Shown here: positions 35,529 through 44,665 of the stretch, piece by piece
How the letters are laid out: each line of letters opens with the position of its first letter
Numbering within the stretch: position 1 is the first letter of the stretch
Assembly (NCBI RefSeq): GCF_044784365.2
Contig: NZ_CP173062.2
DNA length: 64,000 nucleotides
Strand: one strand, 5' to 3'
Source of the DNA: Cetobacterium_A somerae
Lineage (GTDB): Bacteria > Fusobacteriota > Fusobacteriia > Fusobacteriales > Fusobacteriaceae
The notes under the pieces: generated by a model
What the model saw: only the letters and a program-made list of their open reading frames with translations
Told to the model about the DNA's origin: nothing
The model's database searches: none
Made by a program: the position numbers and the translations under genes

Positions 35529-36480
35529 CTTTAAGATGCCATATATATTAGTACTGATTCCTATAGTTACCTATCTTTTTTTTAGAAAAAGATCTCAAGG
35601 TGCTATTAAGGTTCCAGGGATACAAATTATCAAAAAATATTCAAAAGGAAGTAAAAAACATCTTTTAGGACGAGTTTTTATGTATTTATCTACTGTATTT
35701 ATGATTCTAGCTTTGGCTCGTCCTCAGCTTACAACAGAGGGAAAAGTTGTAAAAAAAGATGGAATAGATATAGCAATAGCCTTAGATCTTTCTAAATCTA
35801 TGGAAGCTAGAGATTTTAATCCTAATAGATTAGAAAAATCTAAAGAGTTATTAAAAGAGTTCATTGATAAAAGACCAAATGACAGATTATCTTTAGTTGT
35901 GTTTGGAGGAGAGGCTTATACAAAGGTCCCATTGACATTTGACCATAGTGTATTAAAAAATATGATTTCAAATATAACAACAGATGATATAACAAGTAAC
36001 AATAGAACCGCTATTGGTATGGGATTAGGAGTAGCATTAAATAGACTAAAAGACTCTGATTCAAAATCTAAAGTTATAATATTAATGACAGATGGTGAAA
36101 ATAACTCTGGTGAAATGAGCCCTGTAGGAGCAGCTGAAGTAGCTAAAGAGTTAGGAATAAAAGTTTATACAATTGGAATTGGAGCTAGAGAGATTGCAAT
36201 TCCAGGGTTCTTTGGAACTTCATATATTGAAAATAAAGAACTTGATGAAAATCTTTTAAATCTTATTGCAGAAAAAACAAATGGAAAATATTTTAGAGCT
36301 AGTGATTCTAAAGAGTTTCAAAATATTTTTAACGAAATAAATAACTTAGAAAAAAGTAAAATAGACAGTAGAAGTATCTATGATATAACAGAATATTTTG
36401 AAGAGTTATTAAAAATTGCCTTAGTTTTATTTTTATTAGGTGTATTTTTCGAATATTTTAAATATATAAGAATACCTTAG
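35521..36480 (+). CDS. batA: BatA-like von Willebrand factor A membrane protein
   Basis: A 319-residue protein with transmembrane helices near residues 6-21, 51-66 and 294-312, and a von Willebrand A domain between the last two. The metal-site motif D89-L-S91-K-S93 is intact, with the later Thr/Asp positions in LMTDGENNSGE. It is expected to work in the periplasm with BatB. The start is GTG at 35521, inside the end of the preceding gene (8-base overlap), with AGGAG about ten bases upstream. An ATG five codons later lacks a ribosome site. Confidence 0.88.
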   Translation: MYNFKMPYILVLIPIVTYLFFRKRSQGAIKVPGIQIIKKYSKGSKKHLLGRVFMYLSTVFMILALARPQLTTEGKVVKKDGIDIAIALDLSKSMEARDFNPNRLEKSKELLKEFIDKRPNDRLSLVVFGGEAYTKVPLTFDHSVLKNMISNITTDDITSNNRTAIGMGLGVALNRLKDSDSKSKVIILMTDGENNSGEMSPVGAAEVAKELGIKVYTIGIGAREIAIPGFFGTSYIENKELDENLLNLIAEKTNGKYFRASDSKEFQNIFNEINNLEKSKIDSRSIYDITEYFEELLKIALVLFLLGVFFEYFKYIRIP

Positions 36481-36491
36481 GAGGGATAGTT

Positions 36492-37454
36492 ATGGAGTTT
36501 GGAAACACAGCTAGTATTAAATTTGTAGTTATCCCTATTTTAACTGTTTTATTTTTAATATTAGGAGTAAGAAAAAGAGAGAAAATATTAGAGAGAATAG
36601 GTTGGAAAAAGGATACTATCATTATGATTGTTAAAACACTTTTTCTTTCTTTAGGTGGAATTTTAGTATTTATAGCACTACTTTCACCACAAAAGTTAAA
36701 AGAGGAGGAAAAAATAGCAATTCAAGGAAGTGACCTATATGTTCTAATGGATATATCTAAGTCTATGTTAGCTGAAGATACTTATCCAAATAGATTGGAA
36801 ATAAGTAAAAAAGAATTAAAAGAGATTTTAAATAATCTTAAGGGAGATAGAGTTGGAATTATTCCATTTTCTGATAGTGCTTATGTTCAAATGCCTTTAA
36901 CTGATGATTATTTTATGGCAATAAATTATATTGATGCAATAGATAGTAAGCTTATTTCAGGTGGTGGAACAGAGCTTTTAGAAGCTTTAAAATTAGCAAA
37001 TAACTCTTTTGAAAAAACAGATGCAAAAGATAAAAATGTTATTATTTTTTCAGATGGTGGAGAGAGAAATCCTGAAATTTTAAAGTATGTTAAAGATAAT
37101 CACATTAAGACTTTTATCTTTGGAGTTGGAACTGATGAAGGAAGTGTAATTCCAATAGATAATGGATTTATAAAAGATAACAGTGGAAATATAGTTGTAT
37201 CTAAATTGAATGATAATTTTTTAAAAGAGTTAGCTAGAGAGAGTGGTGGACAATATTATTCTTTAAATAACTTGAATACAGGCAATTATCAAAAGTTAAT
37301 TGCTGATATTGGTAAACTAGATAAAACCTCTCAAAGAGATGAAAAATTAAATATTTATGAACAGTATTATCAATATCCATTGGGAGCAGGACTTTTATTG
37401 ATACTTATTGGATATTTTTTAAGAAGAAAAGAGAAGGAGGGAGAATATGTTTAG
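36492..37454 (+). CDS. batB: BatB-like von Willebrand factor A membrane protein
   Basis: A 320-residue paralogue of the preceding protein: two N-terminal helices (about 8-26 and 45-65), a von Willebrand A domain with D87-I-S89-K-S91, and a C-terminal helix (near 296-312) followed by a basic tail. It has GGAGGG before the ATG and overlaps the next gene by eight bases. Tandem vWA genes of this kind are the hallmark of Bat operons. Confidence 0.88.
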   Translation: MEFGNTASIKFVVIPILTVLFLILGVRKREKILERIGWKKDTIIMIVKTLFLSLGGILVFIALLSPQKLKEEEKIAIQGSDLYVLMDISKSMLAEDTYPNRLEISKKELKEILNNLKGDRVGIIPFSDSAYVQMPLTDDYFMAINYIDAIDSKLISGGGTELLEALKLANNSFEKTDAKDKNVIIFSDGGERNPEILKYVKDNHIKTFIFGVGTDEGSVIPIDNGFIKDNSGNIVVSKLNDNFLKELARESGGQYYSLNNLNTGNYQKLIADIGKLDKTSQRDEKLNIYEQYYQYPLGAGLLLILIGYFLRRKEKEGEYV

Positions 37455-38136
37455 AAAAATATTAGTTCTTCTTCTAGGAATATTTTTAATTATATTTGGG
37501 ATTCTAAAATTAAAAAGAGATAAAGCAATTGAAGAACCTGGATATTTAAAATTTATGAATGGTAACTCATTAGTAAAAGAAAATAAAACTAAAGAGGCTC
37601 TAGAAGAGTATAAATTAGCTATGGATACAAATGAGGATATAAATATAAAAAAGAATTTTGAAATTATTAAAAATAAAGTTGAAGAAGAAAAACAAAATCA
37701 ACAACAGGATAACAAACAAGAAAATCAAGATCAAAAAAATAATGAAAATGAACAGCAAAACCAGCAACAAGATCAACAAAACAAAAACAATTCACAAGAT
37801 AATAATAAACAAAATGAACAGCAAAAAAATGAGCAAAATAATAAAGATGAAAAAGATAGTCAACAGTATAATCAGAAGCAAGATGGAAATCAAAAGAATG
37901 ATGAGAAGCAACAGCAAAATCAACAAAATCAGCAAGATAATCAAGAAAATAAAAGTGACTCACAAAATAGTAATGAGAAAAAAGAGTTAACTCCAGAGGA
38001 GAGAGCTATGAAGCAAAAAGAAGAGGAGTTAAGAAGCATTATGCAAAGACTTGAAGGAAACGAAAAGCAAGCTTTTAAGAATAATGAGAGAGTTTTAAAC
38101 ACAAGCGAAAATAAAAATAGTGAAAATAGATGGTAG
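37447..38136 (+). CDS. BatC-like protein with Gln/Asn-rich region
   Basis: A 229-residue protein. One N-terminal helix (about 4-19) is followed by a short TPR-like segment (YLKFMNGNSLVKENKTKEAL, near 36-56). Next comes a very low-complexity region of Gln, Asn, Lys, Asp and Glu (about residues 78-178), then a charged helix. Position and the TPR segment make it the BatC equivalent. The polar region is probably disordered and periplasmic. It overlaps BatB by eight bases. A long antisense reading frame across the low-complexity part is a composition artefact. Confidence 0.75.
   Translation: MFRKILVLLLGIFLIIFGILKLKRDKAIEEPGYLKFMNGNSLVKENKTKEALEEYKLAMDTNEDINIKKNFEIIKNKVEEEKQNQQQDNKQENQDQKNNENEQQNQQQDQQNKNNSQDNNKQNEQQKNEQNNKDEKDSQQYNQKQDGNQKNDEKQQQNQQNQQDNQENKSDSQNSNEKKELTPEERAMKQKEEELRSIMQRLEGNEKQAFKNNERVLNTSENKNSENRW
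37680..37978 (+). repeat. Low-complexity Gln/Asn/Lys-coding tract inside the batC-like gene
   Basis: About 300 bases built almost wholly from CAA, CAG, AAT, AAA, GAT and GAA codons. There is no fixed repeat unit, but short strings such as CAGCAAAAC and CAACAAAATCAG recur. It is purine-rich on the plus strand and could vary in length between strains through slippage. Confidence 0.8.
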
Positions 38137-38147
38137 AGGAGAGCAGA

Positions 38148-39545
38148 ATGAAAAAAATTAATTTATTTTTAATAATGTTAATGCTTTGTAAATTAACTTT
38201 TTCTGAATTAATATTAAACTCTTCTAATTTATCTCCTTCAAAATATGAAGTTTTTAATTTAGAAGTTTCATTTGTAAATGAAGATAAAGAAAGATACAAA
38301 ATAGATGGCTTGGAAAATTTTGATGTTTTATCCAAAGGTTCTAGTAACAGTTATAATGTAATCAATGGAAAAACAACATCAGTTAAAAGTGATGTTTATA
38401 GATTAAAGCCAAAGAAAGATGGTGAATTTACACTAAAAGTTATCACTGAAAAAGGTAATGAAAAAGCTCTTCAAATAGATGTAAGAGAGAATAAGCAACT
38501 AGATAAAGTTATGGAAGATAGATTTGCTTTACAAGTAGATATACCTAAAAAAAGTTATTATTTTGGTGAAAAAATACCTTTTCAAGAGAATTTTATAAGT
38601 ACTGTTAACATTAGTTCTTTTTCTCAAGTTAAAGCACCAAATTTCCAAGATTTTTCAGTAAAAGATATCACTAAATATAATAACAATAGTTATATACAAA
38701 ATCAAATAGATTATAAAGGAAAACAAGCCATTGAGCTTAACATATTTAAAGGAATCTTACAAGCTAATAGTAGTGGTGAAAAAAATATCGTAACAAGTGA
38801 GGTTAAAGTTGGAGAACCTACAAGAGATTTTTTCTACGAAAATACAACTTTAGTTGGTGGAGATAATTTAAAAATAGATATTAAACCACTACCTGTAGAT
38901 ACACCTAAAAATTTTAAAGATATTGTAGGGACTCTTACTTATAAAGAGAACTGGAAAAATAAAGAGGTTAATGTTGGACAAGCTATCACTTTAAATTTAA
39001 CTCTATCTGGTAGTGGTAATCTAGCTTTACTTGAAAATTTACCTATTGAAAACCAAAATAATTTTAATATTTTCCAAAGTGTTAAAAATTATAGTGAAGA
39101 GATCAAAGGTGAGAATTATTATAATGAAAAAACATTTGAAGTAGCATTTATTCCTAAAAATGGAGGTATTGAAAAAACTCCAGAAATAGTTATTCCATAT
39201 TTTAATACTAAAACAGAAAAATATGAAAATTTAATAATTCCATCACAAGAAATAAAAGTTACAGGAGAAAAACTTCAAATAGATAACTCATCTAATAATA
39301 GACCTATACAAAAAAATATGGAAAATAATAATTCAGTAAATAAAAGTGAAACTACTTCTTCTGGAAACTTAACTAACAATTTACAAGAAATTAATATAAA
39401 ACTTCTTGAAACAGAGAAAACTTCAGCTAAAAATATCTATAAATTAGCTTTTGGAATTGTTTCTCTTCTATGTTTGATAGAATTGATTACAATAATATAC
39501 CTTGTATTAGACAGAAAGAAGTATAAAAACGTTAAAAAAAGATAA
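38148..39545 (+). CDS. batD: BatD-like protein (oxygen tolerance family)
   Basis: A 465-residue envelope protein with a Sec signal (MKKINLFLIMLMLCKLTFS), a long beta-rich periplasmic region made of repeated Ig-like modules, and a transmembrane helix near 435-456 ending in a basic tail. It is the last gene of the Bat operon, the usual position of BatD. I start at 38148, which follows GAGGAG by six bases; an in-frame ATG at 38130 lies inside the preceding gene and would spoil the signal peptide. A 15-pair terminator follows. Confidence 0.87.
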   Translation: MKKINLFLIMLMLCKLTFSELILNSSNLSPSKYEVFNLEVSFVNEDKERYKIDGLENFDVLSKGSSNSYNVINGKTTSVKSDVYRLKPKKDGEFTLKVITEKGNEKALQIDVRENKQLDKVMEDRFALQVDIPKKSYYFGEKIPFQENFISTVNISSFSQVKAPNFQDFSVKDITKYNNNSYIQNQIDYKGKQAIELNIFKGILQANSSGEKNIVTSEVKVGEPTRDFFYENTTLVGGDNLKIDIKPLPVDTPKNFKDIVGTLTYKENWKNKEVNVGQAITLNLTLSGSGNLALLENLPIENQNNFNIFQSVKNYSEEIKGENYYNEKTFEVAFIPKNGGIEKTPEIVIPYFNTKTEKYENLIIPSQEIKVTGEKLQIDNSSNNRPIQKNMENNNSVNKSETTSSGNLTNNLQEINIKLLETEKTSAKNIYKLAFGIVSLLCLIELITIIYLVLDRKKYKNVKKR

Positions 39546-39583
39546 ATTATTAATTATAAAAAATAATTTTTTATAAAAAAATG

Positions 39584-39629
39584 AAAGAGCAATTCCAAAG
39601 TAAAAAAATATTGGAGTTGCTCTTTTTAT
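39584..39629. terminator. Terminator after the Bat operon
   Basis: AAAGAGCAATTCCAA pairs with TTGGAGTTGCTCTTT (15 pairs, one G-U) across a 12-base loop, followed by T on the plus strand. It may also serve the convergent gene. Confidence 0.88.
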
Positions 39630-39640
39630 TATAAACTTAT

Positions 39641-40051
39641 TTATTTTTTTTTCATAAATTTTTGAAAATAATTATTTTGAGAATCTTTATTAACCTGGTT
39701 TTCTTTTATTTTTCCAGATTTTTTTGAATCGGACTTATTTCCTAAAGATCCTACTTTGAAATACTTAGGAAATTTTTCATAAATATTTTTTTGTACTTTT
39801 GAATAATCACTTCCATCGCCAATAACAAATTCTTCATATACCTCATCTTCATCATCAACGTAAATAGTAATCTCTAGTAAATCGTTTTTCTTTGTTTTTA
39901 TAAGATTAAAATCTTTTATATTTTCAATTAAAAACTCATCAGCTTCATCGTCAACTTTATTTAGTACAACTAACTCTCCATCTAATTTTTTTGCTAATTT
40001 AATATATCCTTCTAAAATTTCAATTAACATATCTCTTGTAACATTATACAT
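39641..40051 (-). CDS. Hypothetical acidic/basic two-part protein (136 residues)
   Basis: I do not recognise the family. The first 95 residues are acidic and look like a compact alpha/beta domain (MYNVTRDMLIEILEGYIKLA, then paired strands LLEITIYVDDEDEVYEEFVI). The last 40 are Lys-, Ser- and Asn-rich, probably disordered, ending in FMKKK. There is no signal peptide or membrane segment. The ribosome site is strong (AGGAGG), so it is likely expressed. A possible promoter, TTAAAT-17-TATAAT, ends at 40180. It stands alone between the Bat operon and the riboswitch-controlled permease gene. Confidence 0.65.
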   Translation of the reverse strand: MYNVTRDMLIEILEGYIKLAKKLDGELVVLNKVDDEADEFLIENIKDFNLIKTKKNDLLEITIYVDDEDEVYEEFVIGDGSDYSKVQKNIYEKFPKYFKVGSLGNKSDSKKSGKIKENQVNKDSQNNYFQKFMKKK

Positions 40052-40177
40052 AGCTAAAAACCTCCTTATTATATGTTTTATACTGTATTATTATCTCATA
40101 TTTTATAAAAACTTACAATATTTTCAATATTATTAAAAATAACAATTATTTTCAATTAATAAAACTTCAGATAAGAG

Positions 40178-40201
40178 GCATTATATGTAGTTTTATAATG
40201 C
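40178..40201. promoter_or_regulatory. Small inverted repeat overlapping a possible promoter
   Basis: GCATTATA and TATAATGC are separated by eight bases. On the minus strand the inner TATAAT (40185-40180) could be the -10 box of the 136-residue protein gene. Apart from this dyad, the promoter and the riboswitch, I see nothing else in the 384-base gap 40052-40435. Confidence 0.35.
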
Positions 40202-40318
40202 GATTTAATTTATTGTAATTATTATTTTTACTTATCATTAATTTTATTAAAAATAAGCGAATAAAACAACTCACTATTATTTATATTTTTATATTTTAAA
40301 TACTCAAAAACAAAAAAG

Positions 40319-40347
40319 TTGACAAATTTTGTGAAATATAGTACAAT
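40319..40347 (+). promoter_or_regulatory. Consensus promoter of the purine riboswitch transcript
   Basis: Perfect TTGACA (40319-40324), a spacer of exactly 17 bases and TACAAT (40342-40347). Transcription would start near 40354, just before the aptamer. Confidence 0.8.
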
Positions 40348-40364
40348 AGTCTGTATTTTTATCA

Positions 40365-40433
40365 CTGATATAATCCTGTAATAAGGTCAGGAGTTTCTAC
40401 AAGCCACCGTAAATGGCTTATTATTAGGAGGAG
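40365..40433 (+). ncRNA. Purine riboswitch, adenine-type (U at the specificity position)
   Basis: The layout matches the purine aptamer. P1 is CTGATA (40365-40370) pairing with TATTAG (40422-40427). P2 is TCCTG/CAGGA with loop AATAAGG (40380-40386). The invariant GTTTCTAC is at 40393-40400. P3 is AAGCCA/TGGCTT with loop CCGTAAA identical to that of the B. subtilis xpt aptamer. The base before the P1 3' strand that pairs with the ligand (position 74 in xpt numbering) is T at 40421, not C, which predicts adenine rather than guanine. P1 overlaps the first two bases of the AGGAGGAG ribosome site, and no terminator fits before the ATG. Translational control is therefore likely, with ligand binding probably lowering translation. 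Confidence 0.88.
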
Positions 40434-40435
40434 TA

Positions 40436-41764
40436 ATGGAAAACATTAAACAAAAGAATAATGGTGTGCTAAGGGCTATTGATTCTTACTTTCAACTTAG
40501 CCATTATAACACTACAATTTCAACAGAAATAACTGCTGGAATTACAACTTTTATGACGATGGCATACATCTTAATAGTTCAGCCTTTATTTATGAGTGCT
40601 GCTGGAATGGATGTTAAAGCTGTTACTATTGTAACTGCTCTGCTATCAGCTGCTTTTTCTATCGTTATGGGTCTTTATACAAATAGACCATTTGCTATGG
40701 CACCAGCTATGGGAGGAAATGCATTTTTCGCCTATACTCTAGTCGCTGGAGGAATGGTTAATTGGCAAACAGCTATGGGAATGGTATTTTTATCTGGAAT
40801 AGGTTTTTTAGTTCTTACAGTTTTCGGATTAAGAGGACTTATTGTAGAAGCAATTCCTAAAAACTTAAAGTTTGCTATAGGAGTAGCTGTTGGATTTTTT
40901 ATAGCTATGGTAGGATTTAAAAATGGTCAAATAATGACAATTTCTAATGGAACTATATCTATGGGAAGTATCTATAATCCAAATACTATATTATCTTTAA
41001 TCGGACTTTTTATTACAATTGCACTTGTTTTAAATAAAGTTAGAGGTGGAGTTTTAATTGGTATAGTGATTACTACACTACTTGGAATTCCAATGGGGAT
41101 AACTCAAATACCTGAGAGCTTTTTCTCTATGCCACCATCAATATCTAGTATAGCTTTTAAACTTGATATAATGGGAGCATTAAAATTTGCATTTTTACCT
41201 TTAATATTCACATTTTTCGTAGGAGATTTCTTCTGTACTCTAGGGACTTTATTAGGAGTTTCAGCACAAGCTGGACTTTTAGATGAAAATGGTAATTTAC
41301 CAGAAGTAGATAAGCCTTTCCTAGTTGATTCTATAGCAACTATTGTTGGAGCATTATTTGGTTCTACAACAATAACAACATTTTTAGAGTCAGCAGCTGG
41401 AGTTGAAGAGGGAGGAAGAACAGGTCTAACTGCAATATCTACAGGAATTTGCTTTATATTTACAATTTTCTTAACACCAATTGTTTATATAATTCCATCT
41501 GCTGCAACAGCACCAGCATTAATTTTTATAGGTATCCTTATGATGACAAGTATGAAGTTTATCGATATGGACGATATGACTGAATTTGTTCCAGCTGTTA
41601 TTACAGTTATGTTTACTGTATTTACAGATAACATGGCATCTGGAATGAGCATGGGTATTATATCTCATGTAATTATAAAGGTATTAACTGGAAGATATAA
41701 AGAATTAAACATACCTGTGTTAATTTTAACACTACCACTATTAGGATATTTTATATTCTTATAA
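40436..41764 (+). CDS. NCS2-family purine permease (AzgA/PbuG type)
   Basis: A 442-residue inner-membrane nucleobase:cation symporter with about 13-14 hydrophobic segments. Family motifs are TAGITTFMTMAYIL near 30, APAMGGNAFFAYTL near 90 and a C-terminal SAAGVEEGGRTGLTA near 320. AzgA-subfamily members import adenine, guanine or hypoxanthine. The adenine-type riboswitch in the leader argues for adenine as the main substrate (inference). It has its own promoter and is followed by a terminator, so it is monocistronic. Confidence 0.92.
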   Translation: MENIKQKNNGVLRAIDSYFQLSHYNTTISTEITAGITTFMTMAYILIVQPLFMSAAGMDVKAVTIVTALLSAAFSIVMGLYTNRPFAMAPAMGGNAFFAYTLVAGGMVNWQTAMGMVFLSGIGFLVLTVFGLRGLIVEAIPKNLKFAIGVAVGFFIAMVGFKNGQIMTISNGTISMGSIYNPNTILSLIGLFITIALVLNKVRGGVLIGIVITTLLGIPMGITQIPESFFSMPPSISSIAFKLDIMGALKFAFLPLIFTFFVGDFFCTLGTLLGVSAQAGLLDENGNLPEVDKPFLVDSIATIVGALFGSTTITTFLESAAGVEEGGRTGLTAISTGICFIFTIFLTPIVYIIPSAATAPALIFIGILMMTSMKFIDMDDMTEFVPAVITVMFTVFTDNMASGMSMGIISHVIIKVLTGRYKELNIPVLILTLPLLGYFIFL

Positions 41765-41799
41765 CAAAATTAATCAAATATCAGATTGAATAAAATTAC

Positions 41800-41835
41800 A
41801 AAAGCTGAAGAATTAAAACTCTTCAGCTTTCTTTT
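41800..41835. terminator. Bidirectional intrinsic terminator
   Basis: AAAGCTGAAG and CTTCAGCTTT form a ten-pair stem with a ten-base loop, with T-rich sequence downstream, between convergent genes. Confidence 0.8.
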
Positions 41836-41842
41836 ATTTTTA

Positions 41843-43396
41843 TTATTTTATAATACCTTTATTTTGGAGAAATTTGTTAATAATATTTTCAATAGGTTCA
41901 TTTCCTTCAATTGCTAAAAGATTCAACTCTTGCATCTCATCTTCATTTAAAGCTTCTACAAGAGAGTCTAACGCTTCAATAACATCTCCTTTTGTATTTT
42001 CAAACCCCTTTCTCATTGTAACTACAACTTCGTAAGGTGGAAAAAACTTTAAATCATCCTCTAAAAGAAGTAACTTATGTTTAGCTATCAATCCATCTGT
42101 AGAATAAACTAAAGCAACCTCAATCTTATCTGAAACTAAAGAGTTAATAACCAATCCCTGATCCATAGACAAAATACTTTTAAATCTTATATTGTAAGCT
42201 TTTTGTATTCCTAAAAGTCCATCTTCTCTCTCCATAAACTCATGAGGACCACTTAAAACCATATTATTTGCATATCTTTTTAAATCACTAATAGTTTTTA
42301 TTCCATACTTTTGAGCTACTTCTGGTTTCATAGCAAAAGCATATGTATTTTCAAATCCCATAGGTTCTCTAATATCTAAATTGTGATCTGCTAAATATTC
42401 AGATTTTATAATATCAAATACAGTTTTAGCATCTGCCTTCTCTTTCTTTCCTAAATAAGCTGCGTATGCTACACCTGTATATTCAGGGTACACATCAATA
42501 TCTCCACTTTTAATAGCCTCAAATATAACTGTTCCTGTTCCAAGCTCTACTGTTTTTACTTTATAATTAGTTTTAGCTTCTATTACTTGAGACATCATAA
42601 CACCTAAAATTCTTTGCTCATTATAATTTTTATGTCCCACAACAATTGTTGGAATACCTCTATTTTTATTATTTTCATATATTCTAAATCCAATTCCTAG
42701 TATTAAAATAGCTAGAACTATTTTTAAAATTTTTACATTTTTCTTTTTTTCTTTCGGATTTGTTAGCATTCCACTAGGAGTCAATACTTTTTCCAAAACT
42801 CCTAAAAAATAATTTGCTACAAAAGCTAAAATAGCAGTTGGAATAGCTCCTGTTAAAACCAAATTATTATTACTTGTAGATATTCCTCTAAATATAAGTT
42901 CTCCTAATCCGCCAGCTCCAATTAGTGCTGCAATTGTAGCTGTGCCTATTGTAGCAACAGTTGAAATTCTAATTCCACCCATTATAACTGCTACAGCAAT
43001 TGGTAATTTAACCTTAGTCAAAACTTGGAAATTAGTCATCCCCATACCAATAGCAGATTGAATTGTAGATTTATCTACACCTTTTATTCCAATATACGTA
43101 TTTGTTATAATTGGTAATAGCGAGTATAAAAAAAGTACAAATACTGCTGGCTTTATTCCGATTCCCATAATAGGAATTATCAGACCAAATAATGCTAAAC
43201 TAGGTATTGTTTGAAATATTCCAGCTATAGTTAAAACTACTTTAGAAAGTCGTTCACTTCTAATTATAAAAATCCCTATTGGAACCCCAATTATAATTGC
43301 TATAGCTACAGCAAGACCTGTTATCTCTATATGCTGCATAAGTGCAACATGAACCTCAGGTAGTTTTTCTATAAAATATTTTATAAATGAGTTCAT
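41843..43396 (-). CDS. Osmoprotectant ABC importer: permease fused to binding protein (OpuC/ProWX type)
   Basis: A 517-residue fusion. Residues 1-205 form an ABC permease domain with about five helices and the EAA-like loop ..IGMGMTNFQVLTKVKLPIA. A helix at about 222-240 leads into a periplasmic substrate-binding domain (250-517, IVVGHKNYNEQRILGVMMSQ) of the glycine betaine/choline/carnitine family. Fused permease-binding proteins of this kind serve osmoprotectant uptake. The start overlaps the ATPase gene by four bases (ATGA), so the two are coupled. The compatible solute is not certain. Confidence 0.9.
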   Translation of the reverse strand: MNSFIKYFIEKLPEVHVALMQHIEITGLAVAIAIIIGVPIGIFIIRSERLSKVVLTIAGIFQTIPSLALFGLIIPIMGIGIKPAVFVLFLYSLLPIITNTYIGIKGVDKSTIQSAIGMGMTNFQVLTKVKLPIAVAVIMGGIRISTVATIGTATIAALIGAGGLGELIFRGISTSNNNLVLTGAIPTAILAFVANYFLGVLEKVLTPSGMLTNPKEKKKNVKILKIVLAILILGIGFRIYENNKNRGIPTIVVGHKNYNEQRILGVMMSQVIEAKTNYKVKTVELGTGTVIFEAIKSGDIDVYPEYTGVAYAAYLGKKEKADAKTVFDIIKSEYLADHNLDIREPMGFENTYAFAMKPEVAQKYGIKTISDLKRYANNMVLSGPHEFMEREDGLLGIQKAYNIRFKSILSMDQGLVINSLVSDKIEVALVYSTDGLIAKHKLLLLEDDLKFFPPYEVVVTMRKGFENTKGDVIEALDSLVEALNEDEMQELNLLAIEGNEPIENIINKFLQNKGIIK

Positions 43397-44565
43397 ACAG
43401 CATCACCCATTCCTATAGATTCCTCTTCAACTTCAGGAGATGGAGCTATTTTACTAATAGCATTAACCAGTCCTAAATTTGTTATAACTCCCGTTAATCT
43501 ATTTCTATCATCAACAACAGGTATAACTTTTGCATTTATACTAGACATCTTATTTAAAACATCCAGTAAATTACTATCTTTATCTATAGTAGTAAACTCT
43601 TTATCCATAATATCTCTTACTCTTAAAATATTATTTTCCATAGCATAAATCAAATTTTTTCTAAATATTATCCCAATAGGTTCACTATATCTTCCACCCT
43701 CAGTTTCAGTAACAATAAGAAAATCTGTATCGTGAGTTTTTAAAAGATTAAAAGCTCTAGAGATATTACTTCTTTTTTCAATTGTCCAATAGTGTTTAGA
43801 CATTATATCTGAAACAAGTAACTTTTTAGGAGTTTTCCAAATTCTATCTTTTCCAATAAACTGCTCTATATACTCAGAAGCTGGCCTTTTTAAAATTTCA
43901 TCTGGAGTATCAAATTGCAAAATCTCTCCATCTTTTAGAAACGCTATTCTCTCTCCTAATTTTATAGCTTCATCCATATCATGAGTAACAAATATAATAG
44001 TTTTTCCTAACTCTTTTTGTAGTTTTAAAACTTCATCTTGAATACTTTCTCTAGTTATAGGATCTAATGCGGAAAATGGTTCATCCATCAAAATTATATC
44101 AGGATTTGTAGCCAAAGCTCTAGCTATTCCAACTCTTTGCTTTTGACCTCCCGATACTTCATGAGGATATTTTTCATAGTATATTTCAGGATCAAGATTT
44201 AAAAGATTTAATAATTCATAAGCTCTATTTTTTCTTCTTTCTTTTTCCCATTTTAAAAGTTTAGGAACGAGCTCTATATTCTCACCAATAGTCATATGAG
44301 GCATAAGTCCCTCTTTTTGTATAACATACCCAATTCTTCTTCTAAGAATTATTGGATCCACTGTACTTATATCTTCTCCATCTATAAGTACAACACCACT
44401 AGATGGATCAATAAGTCTATTTATTAATTTCATTGTTGTTGTTTTCCCACAACCAGATTCTCCAATTAAAACGACAAACTCTCCAGTTTTTATTTTAAAA
44501 TCTATATTTTTTAAAATAAGTGTTCTTTTATCATAAGATTTTGTAACTTTTTTAAACTCAATCAT
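43393..44565 (-). CDS. Osmoprotectant ABC importer ATPase with CBS domains (OpuCA type)
   Basis: A 390-residue ATP-binding subunit: Walker A GESGCGKTT near 36, signature SGGQKQR near 140, Walker B IILMDEPFSALDP near 160. A tandem CBS pair at about 255-370 is the usual ionic-strength sensor of OpuA/OpuC ATPases. I start at the ATG at 44565, which follows GAGGTG with seven bases of spacing; a TTG two codons earlier is a poorer choice. It is first in a two-gene operon with the permease-binding protein fusion. Confidence 0.92.
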   Translation of the reverse strand: MIEFKKVTKSYDKRTLILKNIDFKIKTGEFVVLIGESGCGKTTTMKLINRLIDPSSGVVLIDGEDISTVDPIILRRRIGYVIQKEGLMPHMTIGENIELVPKLLKWEKERRKNRAYELLNLLNLDPEIYYEKYPHEVSGGQKQRVGIARALATNPDIILMDEPFSALDPITRESIQDEVLKLQKELGKTIIFVTHDMDEAIKLGERIAFLKDGEILQFDTPDEILKRPASEYIEQFIGKDRIWKTPKKLLVSDIMSKHYWTIEKRSNISRAFNLLKTHDTDFLIVTETEGGRYSEPIGIIFRKNLIYAMENNILRVRDIMDKEFTTIDKDSNLLDVLNKMSSINAKVIPVVDDRNRLTGVITNLGLVNAISKIAPSPEVEEESIGMGDAV

Positions 44566-44665
44566 ACTCAATCACCTCAAAATATAAATTTTTGTAAAAC
44601 AAAACCTAATACAGTGTTTGTACTTAAAAATCTTATTTTTCCTTTTTATTTTTTTGTTTTTTTAT

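Noticed and set aside
37667..37963. Long antisense reading frame opposite the Gln/Asn-rich part of the batC-like gene
   Set aside because: It arises because CAA/AAT/AAA codons give stop-free Tyr, Phe and Val codons on the other strand. It has no ribosome site.
38130..38147. Start of batD at 38130
   Set aside because: The ATG lies within the end of the preceding gene without a ribosome site. The ATG at 38148 gives a clean signal peptide and follows GAGGAG.
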